Below, piece by piece: positions 22,648-35,290 of a stretch of 64,000 bases of DNA (its first letter is position 1; each line of letters opens with the position of its first letter). Origin of the DNA: Seriola aureovittata (Eukaryota; Chordata; Actinopteri; Carangiformes; Carangidae); NCBI RefSeq assembly GCF_021018895.1, contig NC_079382.1, forward strand, positions 13,032,501 to 13,096,500. Direction: 5' to 3'. A program made the translations under genes and the position numbers. The notes below the pieces were generated by a model. That model saw nothing but the letters and a program-made list of their open reading frames with translations, searched no databases and had not been told where the DNA came from.

Positions 22648-24343
22648 AAACAGACATACCTATAAAGCTTGGATTTCATTATTACATAGGGCAACAAAAG
22701 ACCTTTTCCTTTTTGTGAAAGGCTGCTGCTTGTTGACATACAACACTGTGGTTATTAGATTGGACTGCCATAAAAACTCTGCATGGCAGGAGGAGGAGTG
22801 CATTCTGGGACAATGTGAGCTGACTGACTATGAAGGAGGGAGAAATTAAAACCATGCAGAACTTTGAAGGGTTATTCATGCACTCTGTGCCCTTCTCTTT
22901 TCTTTCTCTACACTATAAAAGCATTTATCCATGACCAGATGACAGTGTAAATACAGACTGTTAAAAGTCCTGCACCAAGCGTTTTCTGGATGACCCACTT
23001 AAAATGTCAAGTGGAGAAAGTCTTGTGAGATATAAAAACTTGTAAGATTCATTTACATCATAACTTTTGAACATAAATCCCAGACTTCCGATCTCAAGTC
23101 GCGGCTCTCCTTGTTAATATTTCACTGCCATTCCTTTTACAGAACATTTCAAAGCTCTGATCTTCGGGGCAGATGCCAATGAATAAAAAGAGTTCCGTCT
23201 AAAGAGGAAAGGCTACATGCTAAAGATACCAAAACACTGAACAAAGGGAATGTCTAATTACAAAGAATGACAGAGAAAACCCTTTAAATCTAAAGTGCAT
23301 TTTGCAGAAAAAGATCAATTTCTACTATTGTTGTTATGTTTTGTTCCCCAACTTGGTTTTGAGATATTAAAATACAAGAATAATTTCGCAACAGTTAGCA
23401 TGTTAAATAAGATGTTTTCAGTTTGTCAACCATTAAGTCCTCACTTGCCTCCCGTGACCACAATTTGAAACATTGCAGCAAAATGATCTGATTACATGAT
23501 TATAACCGATGTAAGAACATACATATAGATACGTATAACCCAAGCAGCAAAAACCTGATGATTTATGAGCAACAGTAAGACATGTAGTATCACATCCATT
23601 AAATGATTAATCATATCAAAGGCAATGATACACCTGGGACAAGTACACTGTTTTTCTTTTTTCTTGGGTCCTTTGATCTGAAACTGGATCGAGACCAAGG
23701 AGTTGCATTCCAGAGGCATTTTAAGGATTAATCATGCATTCCTTGCCGCATCCAGCCTTTCTCTCCCAGGAGTGCCGCTCACTTCATTAAAATCCTGAAG
23801 GGGTTTTCCATGGAAAATTATTTTGGCTGTGCAGTAATTACACTGAGGCATAATAACCATAGAGATACAAGCGGTTTATTTAATAGTGAAATGATAGGTG
23901 CCTGTAAAAATGGATTGCTAAGCTGTGCCATTATCTCAACGTTGCCTCAAGATAATAAAAACTCAGTGAAGCTAAACAGGCAAACAAGCTACGACTGTTT
24001 CTTGTTCTACTCTGTGTACAGTCTTCAAATCCATTTAAGCAGGAGTAACATCCGACATGATGCAACAACTCCTCTAACCTAGATTTCAACTGATCCGTGC
24101 ACAGTGAACGGAATGCTTGATTCCATTCACTTGGTAGTGATGTCTGGGAAACATAAACACAACTCAAAACCCAACAGCTAAAACAAACCCGGCTAATGGA
24201 ACATTCAGCCATACAATGGTGGAGTACGGTAAGTCTGGCTGTGGATAAAAAAGGGCTTCTGAGAAAATTATATCTTGCAGCCAGGGGAACTCAAATGAAC
24301 TTGACTTGAGACCATAATTTAACAAAAGTCTGCAGGTTAATGA

Positions 24344-24570
24344 ACGGAGGCGACGGACAGACCCTGCAGCATGTTAGCAGCTCTTTGTGGGGTAGTGGCT
24401 GGTGGAGGACGAGGTTGGGCTAGATGTCGTCTCTTCACCAGCGTGGTGCTGTCGGCTGGGAGGCCCGGGAGGCTTACAGCGGTGCGAGAGAGCCGTCTTG
24501 ACTGGGAGCCCTGCTAACCCCGAGTCCCACTGTGCTCCACAGGCTGACGGCGCTCAGCCATCCACGGCTA
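24344..24570. promoter_or_regulatory. CpG-rich patch with a 48-codon small ORF
   Basis: Seen: about 17 CpGs by eye in some 200 bp, GC-rich against an AT-rich setting. A small plus-strand frame runs from ATG at 24371 to TAA at 24515-24517 (starts MLAALCGVVAGGGRGW). It is unrecognised, and GC-rich DNA has few stops. The C-rich tract follows 50 bp downstream. Inference: a candidate CpG island or promoter-like element. It could equally be an untranslated or lncRNA exon. Confidence 0.27.
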
Positions 24571-24619
24571 GCTAGAGAGATAATGGATGGCAATGGATGA
24601 CAGCTCTCTAAGGAGAGAT

Positions 24620-24650
24620 CCCCCCCCACCCCACCCCCCTCACCCTCCCC
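24620..24650 (-). other. Potential G-quadruplex on the minus strand
   Basis: C runs of 8, 4, 6, 3 and 4 separated by A, A, TCA and T. The minus strand therefore has at least four G runs with loops of 1-3 nt, meeting the usual G3+N1-7 pattern. It adjoins the CpG-rich patch and may mark a regulatory element. Confidence 0.6.
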
Positions 24651-26107
24651 TCCTTCTCTTTACTAGCGAAAGACAATAAAGGGAGGCTGGAAGGAGAGCA
24701 GGATATATCATGCTTGGAAGAGAGCGTGCGGACTTAATTTCTTCAGCAGATGCAATGACTGTCGGATATTTACCTCAGTAAGCACGAGCACATATGCACA
24801 GAACACCACAGATGTTCCAATCCACACCTTATGCTGAGAGTTTTGATTCGAGTTGTCAAAGCAGCCAACTGCAGGCCACACATTAGAAATAGTCTCTTGT
24901 CTGAAAATAGACTTACATATCCCTGTTAGTCACTTTCGCTTATGTCAGTTTATTGCTGCAGGATAACCCACGCTTTGCTTCACAGGGGAGATAACATTTA
25001 AAGCAAATTGTAGGGACTTTTTTACTATGCTAATATCCTCCCAAAGCTGCCGACAGTTTCAACCAAGCAGAGCTACCAAGCATATGTCAGAGGAGAGGAC
25101 TTCTCATATTAAATTAGAGACGCTATTGCCCTATAATTTGTCAAGTCCCATCACCATTCCTCCCCACTGCCACCATTTTTTAAAGTCCTAAATCAAGCTC
25201 AAACAAGTAATGAGGTGCGTAATGAGGACTGAGGCTGCAGACTACTGAAGTCTACTGTGTGTTTTCTCGCACAATTGCAATCTCTTGGTGATGCTCCCAC
25301 AAGAAATGGAAAAGATAAGCAGTAACTTATGTGCTGTGGCTAAATGACACCGGCATTAATGAAATACGGATGTGGAAGTTTCTATACCGTAGACGAGTGC
25401 GTACGCCGACTTGTGTGTGGGATTATCCCGTGGCGCTCAGATTAAAGTGATTTTTAAGTATGTGTATTTCTTCACAACAGGCACATTTGATCAACAGCTC
25501 TACTAGATTTGGCTCAGTAATCTCCTTAGCAACTACAAAGAGCACATTGGAGCAGCTTTAGCCAATTTCACTCACAGCTCCAATATGTAACACATAATAC
25601 AGAGCCCAAACTCGGTTTGGGAGACAAACCCGGCGCAGGTGGCCATCTATCATTACACATGCACTCCAGGTGACAGGACCATCTGCTGCTCCTTCCTCCT
25701 TGCCAGAGCCTTCCTTACATATGTAGATGAAGTGGATTGGACAGTTGACAAAGGAAAGATGAAAAAAAAAGTACAACTTATTTTTCTGTTACAGCACCTT
25801 ATGTGATGTATTCAGATTTGCCACTTGCTGTGCTAAATTCGAACAGTCAATCTGCATCATTCCCTTCACATGGCATGCTGTTCTTGTTACATCATAAAAT
25901 ATGAATCACAAAAATGAAAACACATGTCATTTTCTTATATGTCTTTGTTTTCTTTCAGATATACTGTATCCTGTGCCAAAGAGGTCAGACATGTGGCAAC
26001 CTCCACTCTGCAGAATCCAGTCAAGCATCCTTGCTCACAAATCTTTGTCCTCTCCCTGGGGCCGACGCTGCCATGTCCCATTCTCATACGACACGGCAGT
26101 GACAGAG

Positions 26108-26141
26108 GAAATAAATAAACAGGCAAATAAATAAATAAATA
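26108..26141. repeat. (AAAT)n microsatellite, interrupted
   Basis: AAATAAATAAA, then CAGGC, then about five AAAT/ATAA units. Confidence 0.9.
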
Positions 26142-27602
26142 ACTCTTTCCATTTTATGATGTTCTCTCGCTTTGCCCTCCAGCCATTTCTACAGACATCT
26201 GTGCTCCTGTAACAATGTGCCGGTGGCAGTTAAGTAGCTGAGATACAAGGACAAGGTCGAGCTGGGTGAAAGGCGCTTTGTCAAGGCTGGAGGAGAGTAA
26301 AATGATATCTAAAGGAGGCCGGTTTAATGGTGGCTTGGTAAAGATCCAGGTTTACTCGAGGCCGTCTCAGTCAGTGGCACAGAAAAACTTTTAATTAAGG
26401 AATTAAGACTAAAAAGGTTCGGTTTTACATATCCAAGTCATACGGTTTGAATTCATTGTTTCATACAGTTAGGTGATAGCAGTATCAAATTTGTGCAGTA
26501 ACAAAGCATAATCACAATTACTAAGAACTCATGAATAATAAACAGGTTCAAACCACAGAGACTCTGTATATGCCACGGATGACTGCTAAACTCATTAAAA
26601 TCATAATGCATGCGTTCACATTCTCATGGGACCTACTGTACAATACTGAAAAATTAAGTCTGGATTTGAAGTCTGGAGGAATTCTGGTGGAGGTGTCCTC
26701 TAAAAATAATAGAATAAAAAAAAAAAAAACAAGATGAGTTTAATAAGAAATTATCCTCATAATCCCTAATTTTAGGATTTTAGGAAATTTAGATAGGATT
26801 ATAACATTTAAAACAATTGGGCATATTTTTTTTCCCCAGATAAAGTTAAGGCTCAAGTTCTGCCCTACATTTATGTACCCCACTCGCCATAAAGACATCC
26901 GTCTCCTGGCGTGCATCCATAAAATTTCACCATCAATTAGAACAATGCATGTCTCAGAATGCAGGGCAGGCCAAGGGAGACGGAAAGAGAGAGCGATTTA
27001 GAAGGACAGACAGAGACAGACCAAAGAGAGGAGCATGGGAGAGGTTCATCTTTCCAGACAACCTTTGTATCTGGGAGGCAGATTTTGTCCCAGTTGTCTT
27101 TAGTGATGTGAAAAAAAAAGGAGGAGGAGGAGGAGTGATGATGAAGGGAATGGGAAGGCCAGTGCTGGGTGGTGATGTCAGTGTCCTGGTTTCACTGGCC
27201 TGAACCGTTCGGCGCACAGACACGCTGTCATGCAGAGTGGCAGTAATTGGTGGTCAGAGGAGCCACGTGAGGCCAGTCAAGGAGCTGTTCAAGTACATGT
27301 TTGTGTGCTTGTGGGAGCTGTATGAAGAATTACACTTGCATGGGAAACCCTATGAGGACTTTTTTTTAATCTTATGAATAACTATTAAAGCTGAAACCTG
27401 TGTTTCAGTGAATATATGGGTATTAGGTTACATGTTTGCTGGGATGTGGTAATAAAAACCAATAATCGTGCATTGACCATGACTGGAGAAACTCTCTAGA
27501 CTAAACTGAAGAATGTTGTCAAAAGACAAGTGACAAAGCATTTTCCTTTAACAATAATAATAATATTATGATGTCATTTTATTATGTATTTGCTTTCATA
27601 TA

Positions 27603-27739
27603 GTGCTGAAACAACAGAAAATAAATGAACAATTCTGATAATCACCTCATCATTTATGTCGTTTATCAAGGAAAAATACTAGTGATACATTTGTTTGGCT
27701 CAGTTTGTCAGATGTGAGGATTTATTACTTCCTCTGTTT

Positions 27740-27778
<39 letters not shown>

Positions 27779-27880
27779 GGAGCACATTTTTAGACCGTGA
27801 GTTGCACAAAACAAACAATTAAAAAAATGTCTCCTTGGCTTCTGCGAAACTAATGGCCATTATCTAATCTTTATTTAATC
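27603..27880. repeat. Diverged ATCGATTAATCG-family element with T30 insertion
   Basis: Seen: GTGCTGAAACAACAGAAAAT, TTTATCAAGGAAAAATAC, CAGATGTGAGGATTTATTAC, then 30 Ts (27745-27774), then CACAAAACAAACAATTAAAA and CTCCTTGGCTTCTGCGAAAC. From memory these are successive blocks of a very common percomorph non-autonomous DNA element, here much decayed. The T30 run sits where the consensus is only T-rich, so it grew or was inserted. Opposite in orientation to the copy at 61161. Confidence 0.65.
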
Positions 27881-28110
27881 ACATGCTGGAGAATTTGATT
27901 CTTCCAGCGCCCGACGAGGGCAGCATAATAACCCTAAAGTGTTCTAGTCTGACGACCAATGCAAAGGGAAGAAGAAGAAAGCGGAAGTTATTGGCACCAA
28001 CTACCAAATTACTGGTGTCGTGACATCCCTTGTAGAGATCAAGCACATCCCACCGGAGCATGGGGTTGTTGAACTGAATCTGTTCGTCTGCTCTCTCTCA
28101 TCTCTGATAC

Positions 28111-28212
28111 CACACACACACACACACAACACACACACACACACACAAACGCACACACACACACACAAACGCACACACACACACAAACAACACACACACA
28201 CACACACACACA

Positions 28213-28254
<42 letters not shown>
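28111..28254. repeat. (AC)n array with higher-order AAACGC/AAACAA variants
   Basis: About 144 bp of AC interrupted in a patterned way: AACAC, then two CAAACGCAC interruptions about 20 bp apart, then CAAACAACAC and CGCGC. It looks like a dinucleotide array in which a variant-bearing unit was duplicated. Frames in all phases here are artefacts. Confidence 0.95.
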
Positions 28255-28259
<5 letters not shown>

Positions 28260-31200
28260 TCACACTGAGGACAAAAGTACACAAAGCTCAATCCCCAATC
28301 AACTCCCTCCTCAAAGAAACAGCCGGGGAAATATGAGCAATTGCCATGACACAGACAAACCCTTGCATTGATTTCTCAAACAACTTTGTATTTCAGTTAA
28401 CACCACAACAATCAATTGTTGCTGTCTACACTCTGTGAGTATTAATTGCGCAGAGGGATGAAAATTACCAGATGTGTGAAAACGAGGTTCACACTGGAAG
28501 GCTGCAGTGTGACTTATTGACCAGTTCATCCATTTCCAAGTGCTGCCATTTTAGATTTCAGTGTAATTACAGCCTCGCCGGGCAATCTGTGCCATCGACC
28601 ACCTCCTTCAAACAAACAACTCCCTCCAGGCTAGGATTGCTGCTGTTGGCGGCTCAGACTGTGAAAGGTTGTAGACAAAGACGCCTGTCTCTGCAACAAA
28701 CAAACAGATTCATGTGCACACATCCTTTCTAAGCAAGAGGGGAAATAAACTCATGCAAACTCCAGGTGTACGCTGAGGATTGATAGATTTGCTGCATGTT
28801 GGAATTTGATTGGTGGGGGTGTAACATTCACTGCGCTTTGCTTTGTTAATAAGTACAGAGCCTCAGTCTGTAGGACGTGGACCACCTTTGATCAGCTGTC
28901 GGGGGGCGAAGCGTGGCTCAGTCACCAGTGGAATAATGTGTTTGCATAAACCCTCAGTGTCACAAGCAAGCAAGAAATGTCTCACCATATTTTAACACTA
29001 CACTATTTCAGCAAACGTGTCAAACCAAGCAATATTTATACTGCACACAAACATAAGGAGCATCCACAGTAAAATTCTGAGCGAGGAAAAATGGCATTGG
29101 AATTTATCTAAAAGGGAGATTTAACAACAAATTACAAAATAATCAAGACAGCCATGACAACTGGATTACGCTGCATGGTTGAAACAGAAAATGTCATTGA
29201 ATTCTCCTGTTTTCTCATAAAGGATATCCTATGTAGCATAACTCATTGTCCAATTCTGAGACCATTTACTATCAAAATCTCAAAATTCATTCTGACACAA
29301 AGCAGTGCACTGTAGTTCATGTATGATACATTCATTATGCATCTAAAATAGTCAAAAAAAATATCAGTAAAAATGGAAAAAGGTCTATGTCATCACAACG
29401 CTGTTTATAATGAACTAATAACTGCTCATTATTATATGAAAATTAACTGGAATATGACATGGTACTTGATTCAATATCTAATATCCACAATCTGCACAAG
29501 AATTCCATAATAGATTAGGTTATTGCACATGTAGTGAAAAAAGAGCATTTCCATGTTCACCTTTGAATATGGTGCATCCAATAGAGTTTTATCATTTACA
29601 ATTCATTTGTTTGAAAACTTCCCTGTATTGTGTGATTATTTTTTAAAACCAATAGAAATAGCTGAATGAATATTTTCATTCAGAAGGAGTCAGCCAGTGG
29701 GAAAAAGACCACAGTGTCGGGGTCACTAATGGGACCTACTGAGGATTTGGACTGCAGAACTGCAGCGTGGCCTTTCTGCCTGTGTAGATGGTTTAGGAAG
29801 GTCATCTTTACTTTATAAAGAGCATACATAAATGTACACATTAATCACTGCTACTTTTTTCCAGCTCGGGTTATCTCGAATTTAAGAAAAAACACATGAA
29901 AATCATTTCCTGTTGCCTCAGTGACTTGCTGTGGCCTCCAAAGATCTTTGGTTCAATCAATACACTATGTGAAGCTGTGCCGAGTAGACAGGAGCGGAAT
30001 ACATCTACATGCAAAATGTCAGAAAGGTCAGCTTACAACTATGTGCTTAAATAGGCACCAAGGGGATCTGTGATGGCTAATGCCCCTGCTGGTCATTTAT
30101 TCCTGCTGTCGCCCAGCCTAATGCATGGATATGAATGTAAAATTTCAAATGGACAAAGCTTCGTAAGAGGCAGGTGTGGTGAGGGTCATTAATTTTACTG
30201 CTTGTGATGCAGGACTGAGAGGGCGGAATTCAAACAAATATATCTTTTTCAGGTATTAAAACATTCACTGAAATCTGATTTGATCATTTTTAATGCAGAA
30301 ACTCTAATAGCTTACAGGTCGGAGGTCAATGTTAGCGGCAGAGCAGAAACGCTTGAGCTGTACATGCTAAGTGTTTCTCTCTGTGATACTTGAGCTTAGT
30401 TCTCCAGCTGAATAATGGTGCCATGGCTCAAATCCTGCAAACTATGAGCTTTTTAAATGAATACATATCTTTTTTTTTATAGCAGATCTGTTGTGATCTT
30501 CTCCATTTCTGAAATCCACACTCCAAGATAAAAAAAAAATACTACCCCTCAAACTTCTGTGGTGTCTCTTCCTTTCTCTGAGAAGCTGAACATCTTACCT
30601 TGGCAGAGCGAGCCTGACAGGGCACAACGCACAGCAACGCTAATGAGCTGAGCTCAGGGCTGTTTGGCTTCTCTCTCTGTCAGCATGTACAGTCGGAGAG
30701 AATACACATGACAGCACAAAGATGCACTCGACATGTTTGTTACAGTCACTCCATTCAACTTATAGCAAAGAGTCTGACCCTATTTGAGTCTTTGGTAAAA
30801 TGCCCAGAGTAGAGGAATACTTTCCAACTTGGACTTAACTCACAGATTTTTGTTTTACTGTTTGGCTCAAGCATCAGCAGGTTTTAGCTAAATACAGTTA
30901 CACTACACATATGGCATACACTATACAAGCTAATAGGAATTCAATCTGTATTAATTGTGGGATTAATTCATAATTATTTACACAAGGTGGGTCATAAAAT
31001 AAATTAGAATTATTAGAATAGCACTTAATTAAATTTCCATTTTCTTTGGTTCTACAGTACAGACTTTTGAATTTAATGCTGAACTTGGGAGCAAGATTTT
31101 TCAGTTTTCAGTGTTTTTTTCATGATGTTGGAACCACATCAGACTGGAATTGATCCAACAAAGATAAACATATTCCTAAATATATTTCTCCATCTAATCA

Positions 31201-34095
31201 AATCAAATAGAAAGCCTCAATTCAAAATAGATCCACTCAATAAAACCCACTTTGCTCTTATGCAAGTGACATTTAAACTGCCTGAGATTGCACTAAATAC
31301 TCAAATACTCATAACCTTGACTGTCATTTACTACATTTTTGGAAAAATGGGGCCAAAATCAAAGAAATAATTAATTCTACAATTGAACCAGGGAATGAAA
31401 AATCCCAGTGTGTCTTCTCCATTATACTCTATTGTTGTAAAATAAATGGATTTGACAAGACTTCCTAAAGCCTTTCATTGTGCTCACCAGTGGAAATGCT
31501 CACATTATTGGGAGCTGTGATAACTGCTTCTGTCAGCACATTGTGGCAGAGGGAGGAATAGGGTTTTTCAGAAAAAAAAAGAGAGAAAAACTTGTTTCTG
31601 AGAAAATTGAAGGCAGAGGTTTTAGGAAAACAAACAAAAAAAACAGCTTTGGTTCACTTTGTTGCATTTCTCTCAGTCTAACGATCACTATCTGTGTGCT
31701 GGGCTGGAAAAGTTGGATTTCCACACCTCGGGTAAATTGAATCTCTCTTCTGTTACAAATGGTTTTAAGAGAGACAGAGAAGTCCTGCAAAGAACCACAT
31801 AATAATATGGTGGCTTGCTCGTCGGAGGGATGCCCATGTCTGTCTGGACCGCTGTGATGATGTCACTGGTGAAACCTTCCCACAACCCCTGGGCTGCACA
31901 TCTGGGACATGTTACTGTGGTGAAAATGCAGGATATTAGGACTTCATACCTCATCACGGAGCCTCATCTTTCCCCCTCAATCCTTTTCAGTAATCATGTA
32001 CACAATACTGGACATCTACTCAATAAACATCATTGTGGTATCAATGACTTCATCATTTCCTTTGTGAAAGAGATATAAATGCACATCTCCCATTACTGTG
32101 GCTGCACTGATACAAGCATAGAATGAATTATAAAATGGATTACTTAGTCTGTGAAATTGGCCGCTAACTCCCCATACACAGCCACATATTCTGCAAACAG
32201 GATTGCCGTTTCATGACAGCCATTAACCAGACGAGGCAGCAGGGGACAGAGCGGTTTCTGTGACAGTGGGGATCTCAGAGATGGGGATCTCTGGCTGGGA
32301 GAGACATGACTTCAAAGCAGTCAGGATCAATGATGCTGTTTGCCTATTGATCCCCTCTACCTCCCGAGAGAGAGAACAATCCATCAATAAGGGCTCAGCT
32401 ATGGGCTGGAGAGGGATTAGGCACTCAGCTTTAATCTAAGTCCCTTTACTAAATTTGAGTTAAATCCCTTTTGTAATGAGATGTATAGTATTCATTTAGG
32501 TGTTCGACGGAATTCCTGCGTTGCCTGTGTGTGAAACGTGGGGTTGTTTTTTTGCGGAGAGGAAATAAAACAAAGGATTATGTCTGTCTGCTTGGGAGAT
32601 GAGTGAATCGAAAGCAGAATAGAAAGTTAAATCTAATCTGTATTCTTAAAATGTGCAGTTCAGCCTTGATTAAAGAGAGCCTGAAACAAGGAGAAAGAAG
32701 ATGAACTGTGTGAAAAACGGCAATGCTACACATCGTCTATGTTCATCCATCTTTCAGGGATCATGACGCGACAACAGCCTAACAAAGGCTTAAGCTGCAA
32801 TAGCCAAGATTGATCAAGAAAGGCAGCAAAATAAAAAAACAACCTATGCCTACATATGATAATGAATTCATCCACCGCCTCCCTCCGCATGCCTGTTTAA
32901 GCAGCAGACCTTTTGTGTTGCTTTGATTCCATTTCTGAGGTGTACGAAGAGGGCACTGCATCTCTCTGTGATGGGTTGGACACTCAAGCCATTAAAAGGT
33001 CACATCCGCACATGTCAGGTTACCCAGCATCCTATTTTATTCTCTGCCCCGAGCATAAAAATCCACCCTCCACCATTCTATGACTGCTCTTGGAGTGTAA
33101 AAATGGATACTAGCTAATTGCCATAAGGGAGGTTAAAAGAAATTCCTGGCAAGGAAGCTCTAGGATACAAGCTACTTTTATTATATGTGGTAAGACGTTA
33201 TTGTGCTATCTATTCTTTTTTTCATTATGAAGCACTTCTAGTTGGCGCTCCATCTGTTCGCCATGGGGTTTCAGTAAGCAAAGCTTCCTCTGGAAATGAC
33301 TGAACTATACTAACCTCAGAGATGGGGCATATGTTATAGATTACAATGGAAATGGCAGCTGCCCCTATGCTGTGGGCAGCAGCAGCAGCAGAAGCGAGCG
33401 AGCGTTTTGGATGTTTTGTTCATAATTTGAGAATTCAAGTGAGCTGGCAAAAAAACAAGCACGCAGGAAAATATTAAATTTATGGGAAAACTTAAGTGAA
33501 CCCCAGTGATTGATTACAAACAACCTTCCAAACCTGGAGCCCCTCTAGAGAAATAAACAAACTTCAATTTAAGCCTCATAATCAGGGCTCTATTAGTCAT
33601 CTGTCAGTGGTATATGGGAGGAAGAGACCACAGAGGGGTAGCATGTGGCTCTGGTGTTAGTGGTTAAGGGGACTCTTAATAGCAGCTATCAGGGCTGGGC
33701 TGGATGGCAGCCTGCTGCCTCTGTCTCTCCTATTGATCAGACTTGGGGTTTGTGATTGCCAGGAAGAGCAGTTGATTCCAGAAGTTATTAGCAATGCTGG
33801 CCTCCCACTGAATCAGGATGGAAACACCCCATCTCTGGTGAAGAGGACAAAAGAGGAAGAATTACTTGGACAGAAAGGCAGATCCCGATGGAAAAAAAGG
33901 GGCTACTGTAAACGCAGCACGTTAGCAGCAGAAAACAGATTGCTGTTTAAATGTGCACATACACATGTTAAAAAGAAGTCCACAGTTCGTCTGTGCAAGC
34001 GGCGTATTACTGCCCATAGTTACATTTTATTGTCGACCTCTGGCAGCTATAGTAATTATGAGGAGAGTAAAGGAGGAAGTCAGGTGACACATTAT
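28255..34095. other. Long unique AT-rich stretch without simple arrays
   Basis: Nearly 6 kb with no long microsatellite and no recognised transposon. From 28733 to 31121 no frame reaches 60 codons on either strand. It contains a weak minus-strand exon candidate (30599-30676), an A-rich stretch (31568-31645) and (GCA)5 followed by GAGC repeats (33376-33404). The longest frame of the window (33733-34212, 159 codons plus) runs into a repeat fragment and shows no domain. I treat it as chance. Confidence 0.5.
30599..30676 (-). other. Weak candidate exon, 78 bp, phase 0
   Basis: Seen on the minus strand: acceptor ending ACATGCTGACAG, 26 codons open without a split codon (REKPNSPELSSLALLC...QARSAK), then a strong donor GCCAAG|GTAAGATG. 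It is frame-preserving and lies on the strand implied by the recursive-splice candidate. The acceptor tract is only moderate. No family is recognised. Confidence 0.15.
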
Positions 34096-34198
34096 AAGTC
34101 CATTTTTATCTATATAGCACCAAATCATAACAGAATCTCAAGGCACTTTTCAAACAAAGCAGGTTTAGATCGTACTCTTTATAAAGAGCAACAACATT
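34096..34198. repeat. Fragment of a common percomorph repeat
   Basis: Seen: CCATTTTTATCTATATAGCA, CCAAATCATAACAGAATCTC, AAGGCACTTTTCAAACAAAG, CAGGTTTAGATCGTACTC. From memory these words begin a widespread percomorph repeat whose continuation (through an AAAAACTCCC-type block) is missing here, so this is a truncated copy. It forms the end of the 159-codon frame, which weakens that frame as a gene. Confidence 0.65.
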
Positions 34199-34362
34199 TG
34201 CGTTGCGGTTGAGGTAGATGGATGTTTATTACTGTAACCATGACAACAGAGGTCCAGTACACCTGCCACTGTAAGGCTGCTATTTCAAGAGACGCTTCTA
34301 TGGGTTGTAGCAGAGACTGGGGAGGAACGACCTATATGGTCGTTCAGGTTGGAGGACTTTCT

Positions 34363-34365
<3 letters not shown>

Positions 34366-34393
<28 letters not shown>
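34366..34393. repeat. (AC)14 microsatellite
   Basis: Perfect AC array followed by GCACAAAC. Three frames on both strands read through it and are artefacts. Confidence 0.97.
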
Positions 34394-34398
<5 letters not shown>

Positions 34399-35043
34399 AA
34401 CAAAAGCACATTCATAAAAAAAGACCCAACTGGAAACATGAAACGGTCTCCACAAGTCATGAGGGTAAAGAGGGCGACAAGCTCTAAAGGCTTTGTGTGC
34501 GGCAGCTGTGCAGAGGTGATAGTTAATGCATTTTGCAGACAGATAATTAAGTAAACACAAACAGCAGTGGAGTGACACAGTAGTTGCTTACATTTGACAA
34601 ATGAATACACACAGTGATAAGCCCACCAAATCCCCCAAGAGATTTGCCAGTTGACATTCAATGAAAAGAGGCACTAAATATAGCAGAACCTCATTACTTT
34701 GTCCACTAGAAAATATATTACTGTATGTTCAGCATTAAAACACAGAGAAAAATCCAGGACCAAAGCCAAAAATAACATTCAAAAACTGATGATCCCACTC
34801 TGAATGAGGTACTAATAACGACTCCCATTTCTCCTCAGGAAATTTAGAGGTGCTCTTGAAGCCATTTTGCAAACAACCGCATCTCTCTCTTCTTTCAGTC
34901 TGGCTGGCAAAATGAGTCCCACATAAAATCTGTTTCAGGGCCCAGTGCCTCTTGTAGGCTTCCACTTCTTTATGGGTTTTCCAGCTGCCAGCCACTGATA
35001 ACAAAAGCTATTGGCTCCTGAAGAGCACTCTTCACTGCCACAG

Positions 35044-35290
35044 CCAATGGCTGTCATCCACCGCGTCATCTAATTACCATGACAAAGGATGTTTATCTGC
35101 AAGATTGTCATCACAGCACAAATACCTCTTTCTCTGTCATCCTCTTCACCTAAAGAAGGCCTCAGGGTCCTCCTTAATTTAATATTTACATTCCAACGCC
35201 ACTGTACCTCATTTGATCTTGAAAATTTTGTCAGTTTGGACAGGTGTAAGATATGCAAATGCTACTGTTGTTGCTACGGTGGTTTCACTT
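35044..35290. promoter_or_regulatory. Candidate developmental enhancer
   Basis: Seen within 220 bp: CCAAT (35044), TAATTACCAT (35071-35080, homeodomain core), ACAAAGG (35082-35088, SOX/TCF-like), TGTTTATC (35090-35097, forkhead-like), CAGGTG E-box (35241-35246) and the POU octamer ATGCAAAT (35253-35260). The first three cores abut one another. Inference: a multi-input neural or mesodermal enhancer. Conservation was not tested. Confidence 0.33.

Larger units (their letters stand above)
22647..27602. other. Long mostly unique stretch with a GC-rich regulatory-looking patch
   Basis: Contains the CpG-rich patch at 24344-24570, the C-rich tract at 24620-24650, an (AAAT)n-type run at 26108-26141, an A14 run (26716-26729), A9 followed by (GGA)5 at 27111-27135, and short AAT repeats near 27552. 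The 77-codon frame 25901-26134 follows a fair acceptor-like TTTGTTTTCTTTCAG (to 25959) but resembles nothing. I see no gene. Confidence 0.5.

Noticed and set aside
33733..34212. Longest open frame, 159 codons on the plus strand
   Set aside because: No recognisable domain or signal, and its C-terminal third lies in a common repeat fragment (34096-34198). A frame of this size is expected by chance in 64 kb.
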